64,000 nucleotides of DNA from Catellatospora citrea (GTDB lineage: Bacteria > Actinomycetota > Actinomycetes > Mycobacteriales > Micromonosporaceae), in the NCBI RefSeq assembly GCF_003610235.1, contig NZ_RAPR01000001.1, positions 1,488,001 to 1,552,000 on the forward strand, given 5' to 3'. Shown here piece by piece: positions 49,377 to 58,682 of the stretch (within the stretch, counting starts at the first letter, position 1; every line of letters begins with the position of its first letter). Below the pieces are notes generated by a model. It had not been told where the DNA came from, made no database searches, and worked only from the letters and a program-made list of their open reading frames with translations. The translations under genes and the position numbers were made by a program.

Positions 49377-50987
49377 ATGCGTGTGGTGGTGGATCTGACC
49401 AAGTGTCAGGGGTATGCGCAGTGCGCGTTTCTGGCCCCTGAGGCATTCCGGATGGTCGGCGACGAGGCCCTCATGTTCGATCCGGCGCCGTCCGACGATC
49501 AACGGGTGAAGGTGTTGCGGGCCGCGGCGGCCTGCCCGGTGCAGGCGCTCCAGGTCGACATGGCCGACCTGCCGCATCCGCCGCCCGAGGAGACGGTCGT
49601 GGCGGCCAAGGGCGACCGCCTGCGCCGCGACGGGCGCATCGTCGTCGTCGGGGCGTCCCTGGCCGGGCTGAAGGCCGCGGAGCAGCTGCGTGCCGAGGGC
49701 TTCACCGGGACGCTCACCGTGATCGGCGACGAGCCGGAGGAGCCCTACGACCGGCCGCCGCTGTCCAAGCAGGTGCAGACCGGCTTCGTCGCCTCGGCCG
49801 ACACCACGCTCCCGCGGCGGCGCGACATCGACGCCGAATGGAAGCTCGGCGTCGCCGCCACCGGCCTGGACCTGGAACGCAAGCGCGTCGTGCTGGCCGA
49901 CGGGCAGGAGGTCGAGTTCGACCGGCTGCTCGTCACCACCGGGGTGCGCGCCCGGCCGTGGCCGGTGCCGGAGGAGGCCGCGCTGGACGGCGTGTTCACC
50001 ATCCGCACCCGCGGCGACGCCGCCGGGCTGCGCGAGCGGCTGCTGGCGCACCCGAAGCGGGTGCTGGTCATCGGGTCCGGGTTCACCGGCTCCGAGATGG
50101 CGTCGGTCTGCATCGAGCTGGGCATCCCGGTCACCGTCGCCGAGGCCGGGCCGGGGCCGCTGTCGGGGGCGCTGGGCGGGGTCATGGGCCGGATCTCGGC
50201 GGGCATCATGCGCGAGCACGGCGTCGATCTGCGTACCCACACGAAGGTCAACTCGCTGCAGGGCGAGGACGGCAAGGTGCGCCGGGCGGCGCTGTCCGAC
50301 GGCACCACCATCGAGGTCGACGTGGTCGTGGTCGCCCTCGGCGGCATCCGCAACGTGGAGTGGCTGGAGAGCTCCGGGCTCGCCGTGGGCGTATGGGGCC
50401 TGGCCTGCGACGCCGGCTGCCGGGCGTTCACCGCCGCGGGTCTGGTCACCGACGACGTCTTCGTCGCCGGGGACGTGGCCCGCCAGCCGCAGCCGATGTT
50501 CGGCTACCAGTTCCTGGCGATGGAGCACTGGGGCAACGCGGTCACCCAGGCCGAGGTCGCCGCCCACAACATGATCAGCGGCGAGACGGACCGCTGGCCG
50601 CACCTGGAGATGCCCGCGTTCTGGTCGCTGCAGTTCGGCCACAACATCAAGTCGGTGGGCGTGCCGCCGATCGCCGACCAGATCGCGATCACGCAGGGGT
50701 CCGTGGAGAGCCGGCAGTTCGTCGCCGCGTACGGCTACAAGGGCCGGGTCGTCGGCGCGGTCAGCTGGAACCAGGGCAAGTGGCTGGACTTCTACCAGCA
50801 GCTCATCGAGCAGGCGGCGCCGTTCCCGCTGCCGTACGACATGACCAACCCGCCGCCGGACCGGGTGCCGGCGCCTGCGGAGTTCCCGGACCGGGTGCTG
50901 TACGGCCGCGACGCGACCGTCGTGGTCACCGGCCACGACCCGAGCGAGCGCCGCGCCGTCCTGGTCCGCCCGTCCCGGCGCCGCTGA
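49377..50987 (+). CDS. Ferredoxin / ferredoxin-reductase fusion
   Basis: The 536-residue protein joins an N-terminal 3Fe-4S-type ferredoxin (Cys10, Cys16 in KCQGYAQC and Cys53 in AAACPVQ) to an FAD/NAD(P)H ferredoxin reductase. The reductase has its FAD motif in IVVVGASLAGLKAAEQL, NAD motif in VLVIGSGFTGSEMASVC and a late FAD block in DVFVAGDVARQP. It should pass electrons from NAD(P)H to the P450 encoded 11 nt downstream. Such domains are usually separate proteins; the fusion gives a self-contained redox partner. Confidence 0.92.
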   Translation: MRVVVDLTKCQGYAQCAFLAPEAFRMVGDEALMFDPAPSDDQRVKVLRAAAACPVQALQVDMADLPHPPPEETVVAAKGDRLRRDGRIVVVGASLAGLKAAEQLRAEGFTGTLTVIGDEPEEPYDRPPLSKQVQTGFVASADTTLPRRRDIDAEWKLGVAATGLDLERKRVVLADGQEVEFDRLLVTTGVRARPWPVPEEAALDGVFTIRTRGDAAGLRERLLAHPKRVLVIGSGFTGSEMASVCIELGIPVTVAEAGPGPLSGALGGVMGRISAGIMREHGVDLRTHTKVNSLQGEDGKVRRAALSDGTTIEVDVVVVALGGIRNVEWLESSGLAVGVWGLACDAGCRAFTAAGLVTDDVFVAGDVARQPQPMFGYQFLAMEHWGNAVTQAEVAAHNMISGETDRWPHLEMPAFWSLQFGHNIKSVGVPPIADQIAITQGSVESRQFVAAYGYKGRVVGAVSWNQGKWLDFYQQLIEQAAPFPLPYDMTNPPPDRVPAPAEFPDRVLYGRDATVVVTGHDPSERRAVLVRPSRRR

Positions 50988-50998
50988 GGAGACGTCAC

Positions 50999-52228
50999 GT
51001 GTCAGAGCCCAGCCTGTTTCAGGAGATCACCGACTTCGGCAACCGGGCCAACCCGTGGCCGCTCTACGAGAAGCTGCGCAGCCAGCCGGTGTGGCAGGAG
51101 GCCGACGGCAGCTTCGTGGTGAGCACGTTCCGGGAGATCTACGCGCTGCTGCACGACCCGCGGATCAGCTCGGACCCGGCGAACCTGCTGCCGGAGTACG
51201 CCGACAAGGCCGGGCCGCTGGCCCAGGCGGGCAGCAACCTGCCGCCCAGCTTCATCCGCACCGACCCGCCGCGCCACGACACGCTGCGCCGCATCGCGAT
51301 GCGCCAGTTCGGCCCGCCGCACCGGCCGGACCGCATCGACAAGCTGACGCCGCTGCTGGAGGACGTCGTCACCCGGCTCATCGACGGCCTCGCCGACCGG
51401 CAGCAGTGCGATCTGGTCGACGACGTCGCGTACCCGTTCCCCGTCGCCGCGATCACGGGCCTGCTGGGGGTGCCGCCGGAGGACGAGCCGCGCTTCAGTC
51501 AGTGGGTCGGGCCGATCGTGGACTCCACCGGCAAGGACTCCCCCGAGCTGACCCAGCAGCGCACGGACGCGTTCCAGCAGCTGGGCATGTACATGTTCCA
51601 GCTGGCGCAGAGCAAGCGGGCCAACCCGGGCGACGACATGCTGTCCGGCTTCGTCACCGACGACGGCCCGGACGGGCGGCTGGAGGGCGGTGACCTGTTC
51701 TCGGCGCTGATCCTGCTGCTCATCGCCGGCCACGAGACCACGGTGAACCTGATCGCCAACGGCTGGCTTACCCTGCTGCGCCACCCCGAGGCGCTGGCGC
51801 GGCTGCGCACCGAGCCGGACTACGCCATCCGGATGGTCGAGGAGCTGCTGCGCTACGAGGGCTCGGTGCACTTCCTGCCCAACCGCACCGCGGTCGCCGA
51901 CATCGAGATCGCCGGCACGACGATCCGCAAGGGGCACCCGATCGTGCTGGTGCTGGCGTCGGGCAACCGGGACACCGACTGCATCCCGCACGCGGACCGG
52001 TTCGACCCGGACCGGCCCGACAACGTCCACCTGGCCTTCGGCAACGGCATCCACTACTGCTTCGGCGCGCCGCTGGCCCGGCTGGAGGCCCAGCTCGCGC
52101 TGACCCAGCTGGCCAAGCGCCTGCAGAACCCGCGCCTGGTGGCCGACCCGCCGCCGTACCGCCCCAGCCCCGTGCTCCGGGGCCCGATCCACCTCCCGGT
52201 GGCCTACGACGCCGTCCTCCCCGCCTGA
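50999..52228 (+). CDS. Cytochrome P450
   Basis: The 409-residue soluble bacterial P450 has I-helix AGHETT (Ala243-Thr248), the ExxR motif in MVEELLRYEG and the heme loop FGNGIHYCFGAPLARLE with axial Cys354. All catalytic motifs are intact. The substrate is not readable. The GTG start has a GAGGAG site and lies 11 nt after the fused redox partner, so the two form a complete monooxygenase operon. Confidence 0.94.
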   Translation: MSEPSLFQEITDFGNRANPWPLYEKLRSQPVWQEADGSFVVSTFREIYALLHDPRISSDPANLLPEYADKAGPLAQAGSNLPPSFIRTDPPRHDTLRRIAMRQFGPPHRPDRIDKLTPLLEDVVTRLIDGLADRQQCDLVDDVAYPFPVAAITGLLGVPPEDEPRFSQWVGPIVDSTGKDSPELTQQRTDAFQQLGMYMFQLAQSKRANPGDDMLSGFVTDDGPDGRLEGGDLFSALILLLIAGHETTVNLIANGWLTLLRHPEALARLRTEPDYAIRMVEELLRYEGSVHFLPNRTAVADIEIAGTTIRKGHPIVLVLASGNRDTDCIPHADRFDPDRPDNVHLAFGNGIHYCFGAPLARLEAQLALTQLAKRLQNPRLVADPPPYRPSPVLRGPIHLPVAYDAVLPA

Positions 52229-52234
52229 AAGCAA

Positions 52235-52282
52235 AGGAAGGGCACCTTCACATCGCTATGCGTTGTGGAAGGTGCCCTTCCT
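52235..52282. repeat. GAAGGGCACCTTC repeat, copy 2 (bidirectional terminator)
   Basis: AGGAAGGGCACCTTC (52235-52249) and GAAGGTGCCCTTCCT (52268-52282) form a perfect 15-bp inverted repeat with an 18-nt loop that starts acatcgct, as in copy 1. It fills the gap between the convergent P450 and diacylglycerol kinase genes. Confidence 0.88.
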
Positions 52283-52302
52283 ATCGCGCTGCAGCTGTTC
52301 GG

Positions 52303-53196
52303 TCAGCCGAGCAGGTGGACTGCTTGCGGGACGGCGGTGATGGTCACCGGGAGGGGGCCGATGCGCTCGCCGTCGGCGTAGCAGACGATGCCCTCGGCGG
52401 CGAGCGTGATCTCGCGGGCCCGCAGCGAGCGCACCTTCGGATGGGTGATGTGGGTGCCCTGGTAGACGCGCGGTTTGATGCGGATCAGGGTGGCGCGGGA
52501 GACCGGCTCGGCCCAGACCATGTCGAGCAGCCCGTCGGTGGCGTCGGCGTCGGGGCAGATGCGCATGCCGCCGCCGTACGCCGCGGTGTTGCCGACGGCC
52601 AGCAGCACCGCGTCGAGCACGCTGGTCTGCCCGTCGACGGTCACCGTGTAGCGGCGGGGCCGCAGCCGGACCAGTTCCAGCAGCACCGCGAGGTCGTACC
52701 GGATCGGGCCGCGCGGCCAGCGCATACGGTTGCCGCGCTCGTTGACGATGGCGTCGAAGCCGGCCGCGAGCACCGCGCCGTACCAGCGCACGGTGCCGTC
52801 GAGGCAGGTGATGCGGGCCAGGTCCAGGGCCCGGGTGCGTCCCTCGCGCAGTGCGGCGGCGATGGCGTCCGCGGCCGCGTACAGGTCGGCGGGCAGCCCG
52901 GCACTGGTGGCGAAGTCGTTGCCGGTGCCGGCGGGGATCACGCCCAGCGGCGTGTCGGTGCCGGCCACGGCCTGCTGGGCCAGGTGCACGGTGCCGTCGC
53001 CGCCCATCGCGACCAGCGCGCCCGCCCCGGCGGCGACGGCGTCCCGGCAGGCCTGCTCGGCCTCGGCGGCGGTCGGCGCGTCGAGCACCCGGACCGCGTG
53101 GCCGGCCGCCCCGAGGCGTTCCAGCACCCCAGGCAGAGAACCCCGGTGCCGGCCTCTGCCGGCGCCGGGGTTCCTCAGCACCACGATCTCGCTCAT
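52303..53196 (-). CDS. Diacylglycerol/lipid kinase (DagK/YegS family)
   Basis: The 297-residue protein has the DAGK catalytic motif GALVAMGGDGTVHLAQQAVA and the glycine-rich LGVIPAGTGNDFATSAGLP. The C-terminal beta-sandwich includes GNTAAYGGGMRICPDADATD and EGIVCYADGERIG. It phosphorylates diacylglycerol or a related lipid using ATP. It lies downstream of tatC in the same direction, 35 nt away. Confidence 0.9.
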   Translation of the reverse strand: MSEIVVLRNPGAGRGRHRGSLPGVLERLGAAGHAVRVLDAPTAAEAEQACRDAVAAGAGALVAMGGDGTVHLAQQAVAGTDTPLGVIPAGTGNDFATSAGLPADLYAAADAIAAALREGRTRALDLARITCLDGTVRWYGAVLAAGFDAIVNERGNRMRWPRGPIRYDLAVLLELVRLRPRRYTVTVDGQTSVLDAVLLAVGNTAAYGGGMRICPDADATDGLLDMVWAEPVSRATLIRIKPRVYQGTHITHPKVRSLRAREITLAAEGIVCYADGERIGPLPVTITAVPQAVHLLG

Positions 53197-53231
53197 GCCC
53201 GCTCCTAGCGCCGCGGGACGAGCCGCCGCGA

Positions 53232-54164
53232 TCAGGTCATGTCGTCGTAGCGTCGCTCGATCGGCTCCGCGGAGGCGACCGGCGCGACCGCTTCGATGCG
53301 CTCGCCGGGCGTGATGCTATCGGTGTCGTAGTCGTCGAGTGAAGACGTCTCGTCGTCGTCCAGCCCGGCGTATTGCGACTTGCCGCGGTTGCGCCGTTTG
53401 TCGTTGAGCATGGCCACACCGACGACGATGAAGTACAGCACCGCCATGGCCAGCGCGAGCGCGGTCATGCCGAACGGGTCCGGCGTCGGCGTCACGACGG
53501 CGGCGAACAGGAACATCAGGAAGATGGCCACGCGCCACCAGCCCAGCATCCGCTTGCCGGTCACCACGCCCGCGACGTTGAGCATGAGCAGCACCAGCGG
53601 GAACTCGAAACCGAAGCCGAATAGCAGCATGACGCCGGTGACGAAGTCGAAGTAACCCGTCAGATCAATGTTGATCTCGTAATCGTCCGACAGCCCGATG
53701 AAGAAGACCAGGCTCTTGGTGACCACGAAGAACGCCATGAAGGCACCGGCGGCGAACAGCGGCACGGCGATCGACGTGAACAGGTAGCTGTAGCGCTTCT
53801 CGTGCTTGTGCAGGCCCGGCGCGATGAACGCCCACAGCTGGTAGAGCCAGATCGGCGACGAGATGATCAGACCGGCGTACAAGCCGATCTTGAGCTGCAG
53901 CAGGAAGGGGTCGACCGGCGACACCGAGTTGAAGGCGCACCTCGTGACGGCTTCCGAAGCCTTCTTGAAGTCGCAGTATGGCGCGTTGATGAAGGCCTGG
54001 ATCGGCTTGGCGAAGTAGATGCCGACCACCATGCCCACGACCAGGCCCAGGCAGGCCTTGAACAGCCGGCTGCGCAGCTCCCGGATGTGCTCGATGAGAG
54101 TCATCGAGCCGTCCGCAGCGCGCTCACGCTGGGACGGCCCGCGACGTGCCAGGGGGTTCTTCAC
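53232..54164 (-). CDS. tatC: Twin-arginine translocase subunit TatC
   Basis: The 310-residue protein with six helices has the TatC opening MTLIEHIRELRSRLFKACLG and the conserved LFFAAGAFMAFFV-like region. The mid-protein Phe/Glu-rich GFGFEFPLVLLMLNVAGVV is also typical. It recognises RR signal peptides. A charged C-terminal tail after the last helix is extended (about 60 residues). It starts at GTG, 22 nt after tatA. Confidence 0.95.
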   Translation of the reverse strand: MKNPLARRGPSQRERAADGSMTLIEHIRELRSRLFKACLGLVVGMVVGIYFAKPIQAFINAPYCDFKKASEAVTRCAFNSVSPVDPFLLQLKIGLYAGLIISSPIWLYQLWAFIAPGLHKHEKRYSYLFTSIAVPLFAAGAFMAFFVVTKSLVFFIGLSDDYEINIDLTGYFDFVTGVMLLFGFGFEFPLVLLMLNVAGVVTGKRMLGWWRVAIFLMFLFAAVVTPTPDPFGMTALALAMAVLYFIVVGVAMLNDKRRNRGKSQYAGLDDDETSSLDDYDTDSITPGERIEAVAPVASAEPIERRYDDMT

Positions 54165-54186
54165 GTCTTCAGCCCGGGGAGGGGGT

Positions 54187-54456
54187 TCAGGACTGCTGGC
54201 GCTGGACCGGGTCCACGACCGGCTTGGCGGAAGCCTGGCCGTCGAGCGGCTGCTGCGCCGTCACCTGGGCGTCGGCCTTCTCAGCGGTCGCGTCCTTGCC
54301 GTCCTTGCCGTCCTCGGACAGCGCCTTGGTCTCGGCCTTGAAGATGCGCATCGAGCGACCGAGCGAACGGGCCGCGTCCGGCAGCTTCTTCGAGCCGAAG
54401 AGGATCACCAGCACCACGACCACGAGGATGAGGTGCCACGGCTTAAGGGCGCCCAT
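54187..54456 (-). CDS. tatA: Twin-arginine translocase subunit TatA
   Basis: The 89-residue protein has the TatA N-terminal helix ([20 protein letters not shown]), the [18 protein letters not shown] amphipathic hinge and a charged C-terminal tail. A GGAG site precedes the ATG. It forms the Tat pore with the downstream tatC product. Confidence 0.95.
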   Translation of the reverse strand: MGALKPWHLILVVVVLVILFGSKKLPDAARSLGRSMRIFKAETKALSEDGKDGKDATAEKADAQVTAQQPLDGQASAKPVVDPVQRQQS

Positions 54457-54646
54457 GATTGCTCCAGTCAGAAAGATGAGGGGGTTGAACCAACTTGTTC
54501 CGGACTAATGGTACGCGGCCCGGCGGGGTGTGCCCGCAGGTGAAGTGTCGACCATCACCGGGAGCAGCGTCAACGCGATGCGGGAGGTGCTGCAGATTCC
54601 TGCAGCAACGAATGTGACCAGCTGACGACCGCCGGATGAGGCGGGA

Positions 54647-54913
54647 TCAACCTCGTTTGATCTTGAGGGAGCCCGTGCTCTCCTTGATCAGATTGATCCG
54701 CTCCTGGGTCAGCTCGAGCCGGACGCGCAACGAGTCACCGTGCGCCTGCAGCCCCTCGGCGACCTTGACCAGCTCCTGCGCCCGAACGGCGACGAGCTGG
54801 AGCTCGGCCGCGGCCTCCTTGAGGCCCGCCAGGCGCCACAGCAGCACGCGCAGCACCAGCCCCAGGAACACCAGGCTCAGCAACACCACCGCCACCACGA
54901 TCCACGCCACCAC
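54647..54913 (-). CDS. Small anchored coiled-coil protein upstream of tatA
   Basis: The 88-residue protein starts with a membrane helix (VAWIVVAVVLLSLVFLGLVL) and continues as a predicted coiled coil (KEAAAELQLVAVRAQELVKV, LELTQERINLIKESTG). It lies between pafC and tatA on the same strand. No name is known to me; a link to the Tat or Paf products is only inferred from position. Confidence 0.7.
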   Translation of the reverse strand: MVAWIVVAVVLLSLVFLGLVLRVLLWRLAGLKEAAAELQLVAVRAQELVKVAEGLQAHGDSLRVRLELTQERINLIKESTGSLKIKRG

Positions 54914-54967
54914 GTCAGCAGCCTAACGTGTGCGCCGCGCGGCGCGGACCGCCGTGCCGCCGGTGGG

Positions 54968-55915
54968 CTACGCGTACGCCGCGAGCGCCTGCACCGCACT
55001 GTCACGCACCGCGTCGGCCAGCTCCGCCGGAGCCACCACGACCACCTGCGGCCCGAGCCCGAGCACCAGCCGGCGCGCCCAGTCCATGTCGTTGACGCGC
55101 AGCGAGACCAGCCACTCCTCCGGCGTCACCTCGACCACCGACTCGCACGGGTAGTACTCGGTGATCCAGCGACCGCCCCGGCCCACCCGCAGGGTCACCG
55201 TCGGCGCGTCCGGGTCGGGCTGGAACACGCCCTCGGCGACGTCACCGGACTGCGCCTCCGCCGGTGGCGCAGCGCGCTCGTCCAGCTCGACCAGGGCGTC
55301 GATGCGGTCCACCCGGAACATGCGCACCGCGCCCGCCGAGCGGCACCAGGCCTCCAGGTACGAGCGGCCGGACACCGACAGCAGTCGCATCGGGTCCACG
55401 ACCCGCTCGCTGGACACGTCCCGCGCCGCCGAGTAGTAGCTCAGCCGCAGCGCGTTGCCGCGTTCCAGCGCCGAGCGCAGGTCGGCCAGCCGGTCGTCGT
55501 TGCCGGGCAGCCGCACCGCGACCGGCGCGTCGATCTCGCCCGCGGCCTGCTCGATCTTCGTCAGGGCGCGGTGGATGGCGTCCCGGTCGGCCACGCCCGG
55601 CGTCTCGGCCAGCATGCGCAGCGCCACGACCAGCGCCGTCGCCTCGTCGGGCGTGAGCCGCAGCGGCCGGTCGATGCCCGCGTCGTAGGTGATGGTGACC
55701 CGGTCCCCGTCGAACGACATGTCGATCAGGTCACCCGGGCCGTAGCCCGGCAGGCCGCACACCCACAGCAGTTCCAGGTCCTCGCGCAGCTGCCGGTCGG
55801 ACACCCCGAGGTCGGCGGCGGCCTCGACCAGCTCGATGCCCGGCCGGGCGAGCAGGTAGGGCACCAGGTTCAGCAGCCGGGCCAGCCGGTCCGCGGACGT
55901 CTTGGCGCTGCTCAT
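54968..55915 (-). CDS. pafC: WYL-domain regulator PafC
   Basis: The 315-residue protein has an N-terminal winged helix (LVPYLLARPGIELVEAAADL, GVSDRQLREDLELLWVCGLP) and a WYL domain with ERVVDPMRLLSVSGRSYLEA. PafB and PafC form a complex that activates the DNA-damage regulon in mycobacteria and sit beside pafA. The ATG has a GAGGAGACGGC site and lies 52 nt after pafB. Confidence 0.92.
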   Translation of the reverse strand: MSSAKTSADRLARLLNLVPYLLARPGIELVEAAADLGVSDRQLREDLELLWVCGLPGYGPGDLIDMSFDGDRVTITYDAGIDRPLRLTPDEATALVVALRMLAETPGVADRDAIHRALTKIEQAAGEIDAPVAVRLPGNDDRLADLRSALERGNALRLSYYSAARDVSSERVVDPMRLLSVSGRSYLEAWCRSAGAVRMFRVDRIDALVELDERAAPPAEAQSGDVAEGVFQPDPDAPTVTLRVGRGGRWITEYYPCESVVEVTPEEWLVSLRVNDMDWARRLVLGLGPQVVVVAPAELADAVRDSAVQALAAYA

Positions 55916-55967
55916 GCCGTCTCCTCGCCCCGCTCGCCGGGGCGGCTGCTCGTCGCACGCCCGCCCA

Positions 55968-56963
55968 TCAGGCCACCTCCGCCAGCTCGGCGGAAGCGCT
56001 CACGCCGGCGATCTCGCGCAGCCGGGCGATGGTCGCCTCGCGCACCTCGGCCGGCTCCAGCACCGTCACGTCCGCGCCGTAGCCGACCAGCCAGGCGGCG
56101 AAGCCGTCCGCGTCGGCGTAGCGCAGCTCCAGCACGTCGCCCTCAGGGGTGGCCGTGCAGTTCGCCGCCCAGCGGCGCACGCCCGCGGCGCGACCGGGCC
56201 GCACGAGCACGCGCGTGGTGCGGTTGCGCTCCACCGGCCCGGACCAGCGGGCCACGTAGCTGATGAGGTCGAGGTCGGCCGGCGGCTCGAAGGCGCGCTC
56301 CTCGCCGACCTGGCGCACCGGGCCGACGATGCGCGACAGCCGGAAGCAGCGCGGAGCGTCGCGGACGGTGTCGTGGCCGACGACGTACCACCGGCCGCGC
56401 CAGCAGACCACGCCCCACGGCTGCAGGTGCCGGGTGGTCGGCGCGTCGTCCTCGGGCACCCGGTAGGGGAAGGTCACCTCGCGGCGGGCCCGGGCGGCAC
56501 CGGTCAGCGGCTCGAACGCGGCGTCGACGGCGAGCACCGGCTCGACGCCCAGGGTCGCGTGCGGGTCCACGTCGACCCCGCCGGCGCGCAGCTTGGCCAG
56601 GCCCGAGGTGGCGGCGGCGGCAAGCCCGGCGTGCCGCCACAGCCGCGCCGCGACGCCGACCGCGGCGGCCTCGTCGGGCGCCAGCGGGATCGCCGGCAGG
56701 GCGTAGTCGCGCCGGGCGATGCGGTAACCGGGCTCGGTGTCGAAGACACTGGCGGTGCCGGTCTCCAGCGGCACGCCGAGCGCGCGCAGCTCGGCCTTGT
56801 CCCGCTCGAACTTGCGCTGGAACGCCTCGTGCTCACGGGCGTCGTCGGCGTTGTGCTCGTATCCGGGCACGGTGGCGGCGATCTGCGCGGCGGTCAGGAA
56901 GCGCCGCGTGGACAGCAGACAGATCACAAGGTTGACCAGGCGTTCGGTTCGACTGCGCGACAC
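55968..56963 (-). CDS. pafB: WYL-domain regulator PafB
   Basis: The 331-residue protein opens VSRSRTERLVNLVICLLSTR and has an HTH (FLTAAQIAATVPGYEHNADD, FQRKFERDKAELRALGVPLE). A WYL domain follows, with TTRHLQPWGVVCWRGRWYVV. It partners PafC in transcriptional activation. GTG at 56963 is 7 nt from a TAGCGT hexamer. The downstream order pafC, small protein, tatA, tatC matches the actinobacterial consensus. Confidence 0.92.
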   Translation of the reverse strand: MSRSRTERLVNLVICLLSTRRFLTAAQIAATVPGYEHNADDAREHEAFQRKFERDKAELRALGVPLETGTASVFDTEPGYRIARRDYALPAIPLAPDEAAAVGVAARLWRHAGLAAAATSGLAKLRAGGVDVDPHATLGVEPVLAVDAAFEPLTGAARARREVTFPYRVPEDDAPTTRHLQPWGVVCWRGRWYVVGHDTVRDAPRCFRLSRIVGPVRQVGEERAFEPPADLDLISYVARWSGPVERNRTTRVLVRPGRAAGVRRWAANCTATPEGDVLELRYADADGFAAWLVGYGADVTVLEPAEVREATIARLREIAGVSASAELAEVA

Positions 56964-56970
56964 GTCCGCC

Positions 56971-56976
56971 ACGCTA
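56971..56976 (-). promoter_or_regulatory. Candidate -10 box for leaderless pafB mRNA
   Basis: On the minus strand TAGCGT lies 7 nt before the GTG at 56963. Confidence 0.35.
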
Positions 56977-57143
56977 GCAGCGCGAGCACTCGGAGCGGTA
57001 ACCGGCAAGGGCCTGTTCCCCCACCCGCGCACCGGTTGTCCGACACCTGCTCACGCCCTGTCCGCCACCCCACCACACCCCGTCACGACCCCGCGCCCCG
57101 GGCGCGCTGGGGCGTCGTGGGCGGGGGCCGGCGGGCGGGCCGA

Positions 57144-57149
57144 TAGGGT
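57144..57149 (+). promoter_or_regulatory. Candidate -10 box for leaderless DUF3866 mRNA
   Basis: TAGGGT lies 6 nt before the GTG at 57156. It shares a 192-bp divergent region with the pafB promoter. Confidence 0.35.
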
Positions 57150-57155
57150 CGGGGC

Positions 57156-58241
57156 GTGATTCGGTGGCGGACAGGCACGGTGGAGCGGCTCGGCCGCAGT
57201 TGGCACGGCGCGCAGGAACTCACCGTCGCCCTCGTCGCCCGCACCCCCGACGACCCCGCGACGGTACGCGCGCTCGCCTACCCCGACCTGGTCGGCCGGC
57301 CCGAGGTCGGCGACGAGGTGCTGCTGAACACGAACGCCCTCGCCCTCGGCCTCGGCACCGGCGGCTACGCCATGGTCGTCGCGCTGCCGGGGCGCCTGCC
57401 CGAGGACACCCCCGTGCCGGGACACATCGTCAAGGCCCGCTACAGCCCGCTGCAGACCATCCGGGTGGCCGCCGACGAGGAGGCCTCCCCGCACCGCGCG
57501 GTGCTCGCCACCGCGCAGGACCTCGGCGGCATGCCGGTCGTCGTGGCCGACCTGCACTCGGCGCTGCCCGCGATCCTGGCCGGCATCCACGCCGACGCGC
57601 CGACCGCCCGGGTGGCATACCTGCTCACCGACGGCGGCGCACTGGCCGCCGGCTTCTCCCGCACCCTCGACGCGCTGCGCGACCGGCTCGTCGGCACCGT
57701 ATCCACCGGGCAGGCCTGGGGCGGCGACCTGGAGGCCGTCAACGTGCACACCGGGCTACTCGCCGCCCGGCACGTGCTCCGGGCCGACATCACCATCCTC
57801 AGCCAGGGCCCCGGCAACCTAGGGACGGGCACGACCTGGGGATTCTCCGGCGTCGCCGCCGGGGAGGCGGTCAACGCCGCAGCCGTGCTCGGCGGACGGC
57901 CCGTCGGTGCGCTGCGCATCTCCGACGCCGATCCGCGCCCCCGCCACCGCGGCGTGTCGCACCACAGCCTGACCTCGTTCGGCCGGGTCGCCCTGGCCCC
58001 CGCAGACCTGGTGGTCCCCGCTGAGCTGCCTGCGCCGCTCGCCGCCGACGTCGCCCGCGCGCTGGAGCCCCTCGCGGTCCGCCACCGCATCGTGACCGTG
58101 CCCACCGCCGGCCTCGACGAGGCGCTGCGCGCCGCGCCCGTCAAACTGTCGACCATGGGCCGCGACCTGGACGGCGACCACGCCTACTTCCTGGCCTGCG
58201 CAGCCGCCGGCCGCCACGCCGCCGCCCTCGCCGCCTCCTGA
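57156..58241 (+). CDS. DUF3866 family protein
   Basis: The 361-residue soluble protein has the segments YPDLVGRPEVGDEVLLNTNA, HIVKARYSPLQTIRVAADEE and ILSQGPGNLGTGTTWGFSGV, which match DUF3866. Function is unknown, but the family lies within the paf/proteasome neighbourhood in many actinomycetes. It diverges from pafB. Its stop codon overlaps an intergenic repeat. Confidence 0.85.
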   Translation: MIRWRTGTVERLGRSWHGAQELTVALVARTPDDPATVRALAYPDLVGRPEVGDEVLLNTNALALGLGTGGYAMVVALPGRLPEDTPVPGHIVKARYSPLQTIRVAADEEASPHRAVLATAQDLGGMPVVVADLHSALPAILAGIHADAPTARVAYLLTDGGALAAGFSRTLDALRDRLVGTVSTGQAWGGDLEAVNVHTGLLAARHVLRADITILSQGPGNLGTGTTWGFSGVAAGEAVNAAAVLGGRPVGALRISDADPRPRHRGVSHHSLTSFGRVALAPADLVVPAELPAPLAADVARALEPLAVRHRIVTVPTAGLDEALRAAPVKLSTMGRDLDGDHAYFLACAAAGRHAAALAAS

Positions 58242-58293
58242 AGGAAGGGCACCTTCTTGACGCCAGGCGTGGAGGAAGGGCACCTGCCCCTCC
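58241..58293. repeat. GAAGGGCACCTTC repeat, copy 3 (degenerate)
   Basis: The left arm AAGGAAGGGCACCTTCTT starts at the DUF3866 stop codon. The right arm GGAGGAAGGGCACCTGCCCC is in the same orientation as the left and has decayed from the consensus. The 14-nt spacer gacgccaggcgtgg differs from the other copies. Confidence 0.75.
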
Positions 58294-58336
58294 ACCGAGG
58301 CGGCTGAGCTGCGGATTCAGCGGGGCAAGGCCGGGG

Positions 58337-58543
58337 CTACTTGAAGACGACCAGCGCGACCCAGCCGGCGACGAACAGGCCGAGCAGCGCGGCCAGCGCC
58401 CAGGTCGGCACGGTGTACTCGCCGCGCCGGTTGGCGGAGATCTCGTTGTAGATCTTGTCCCGGCGGCGCTGGACCCAGTTGGACCGCACCTCCTCGCCGG
58501 TGTGCTCGACCGGTTCGGTCCGCGGATCGTGGTGCTCGCTCAT
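58337..58543 (-). CDS. Small single-pass membrane protein
   Basis: The 68-residue protein has a hydrophilic N-terminus (HTGEEVRSNWVQRRRDKIYN) and a C-terminal helix (PTWALAALLGLFVAGWVALV) ending FK. It lies between DUF3866 and pafA on the pafA strand. No known family is recognised. Confidence 0.65.
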   Translation of the reverse strand: MSEHHDPRTEPVEHTGEEVRSNWVQRRRDKIYNEISANRRGEYTVPTWALAALLGLFVAGWVALVVFK

Positions 58544-58682
58544 AGTGCAGCGAGCTTAGCCAGCCCCACCCCGCCCCGACCACCGGCCGCCCTGCCCCAC
58601 CGCACCGGCCCCACGGCCACGACGCCGTCCGACGCGGCCCTGCGGCACAGCCACGCCGCGCGGGGCCGGTCCGCCGCCCGCG

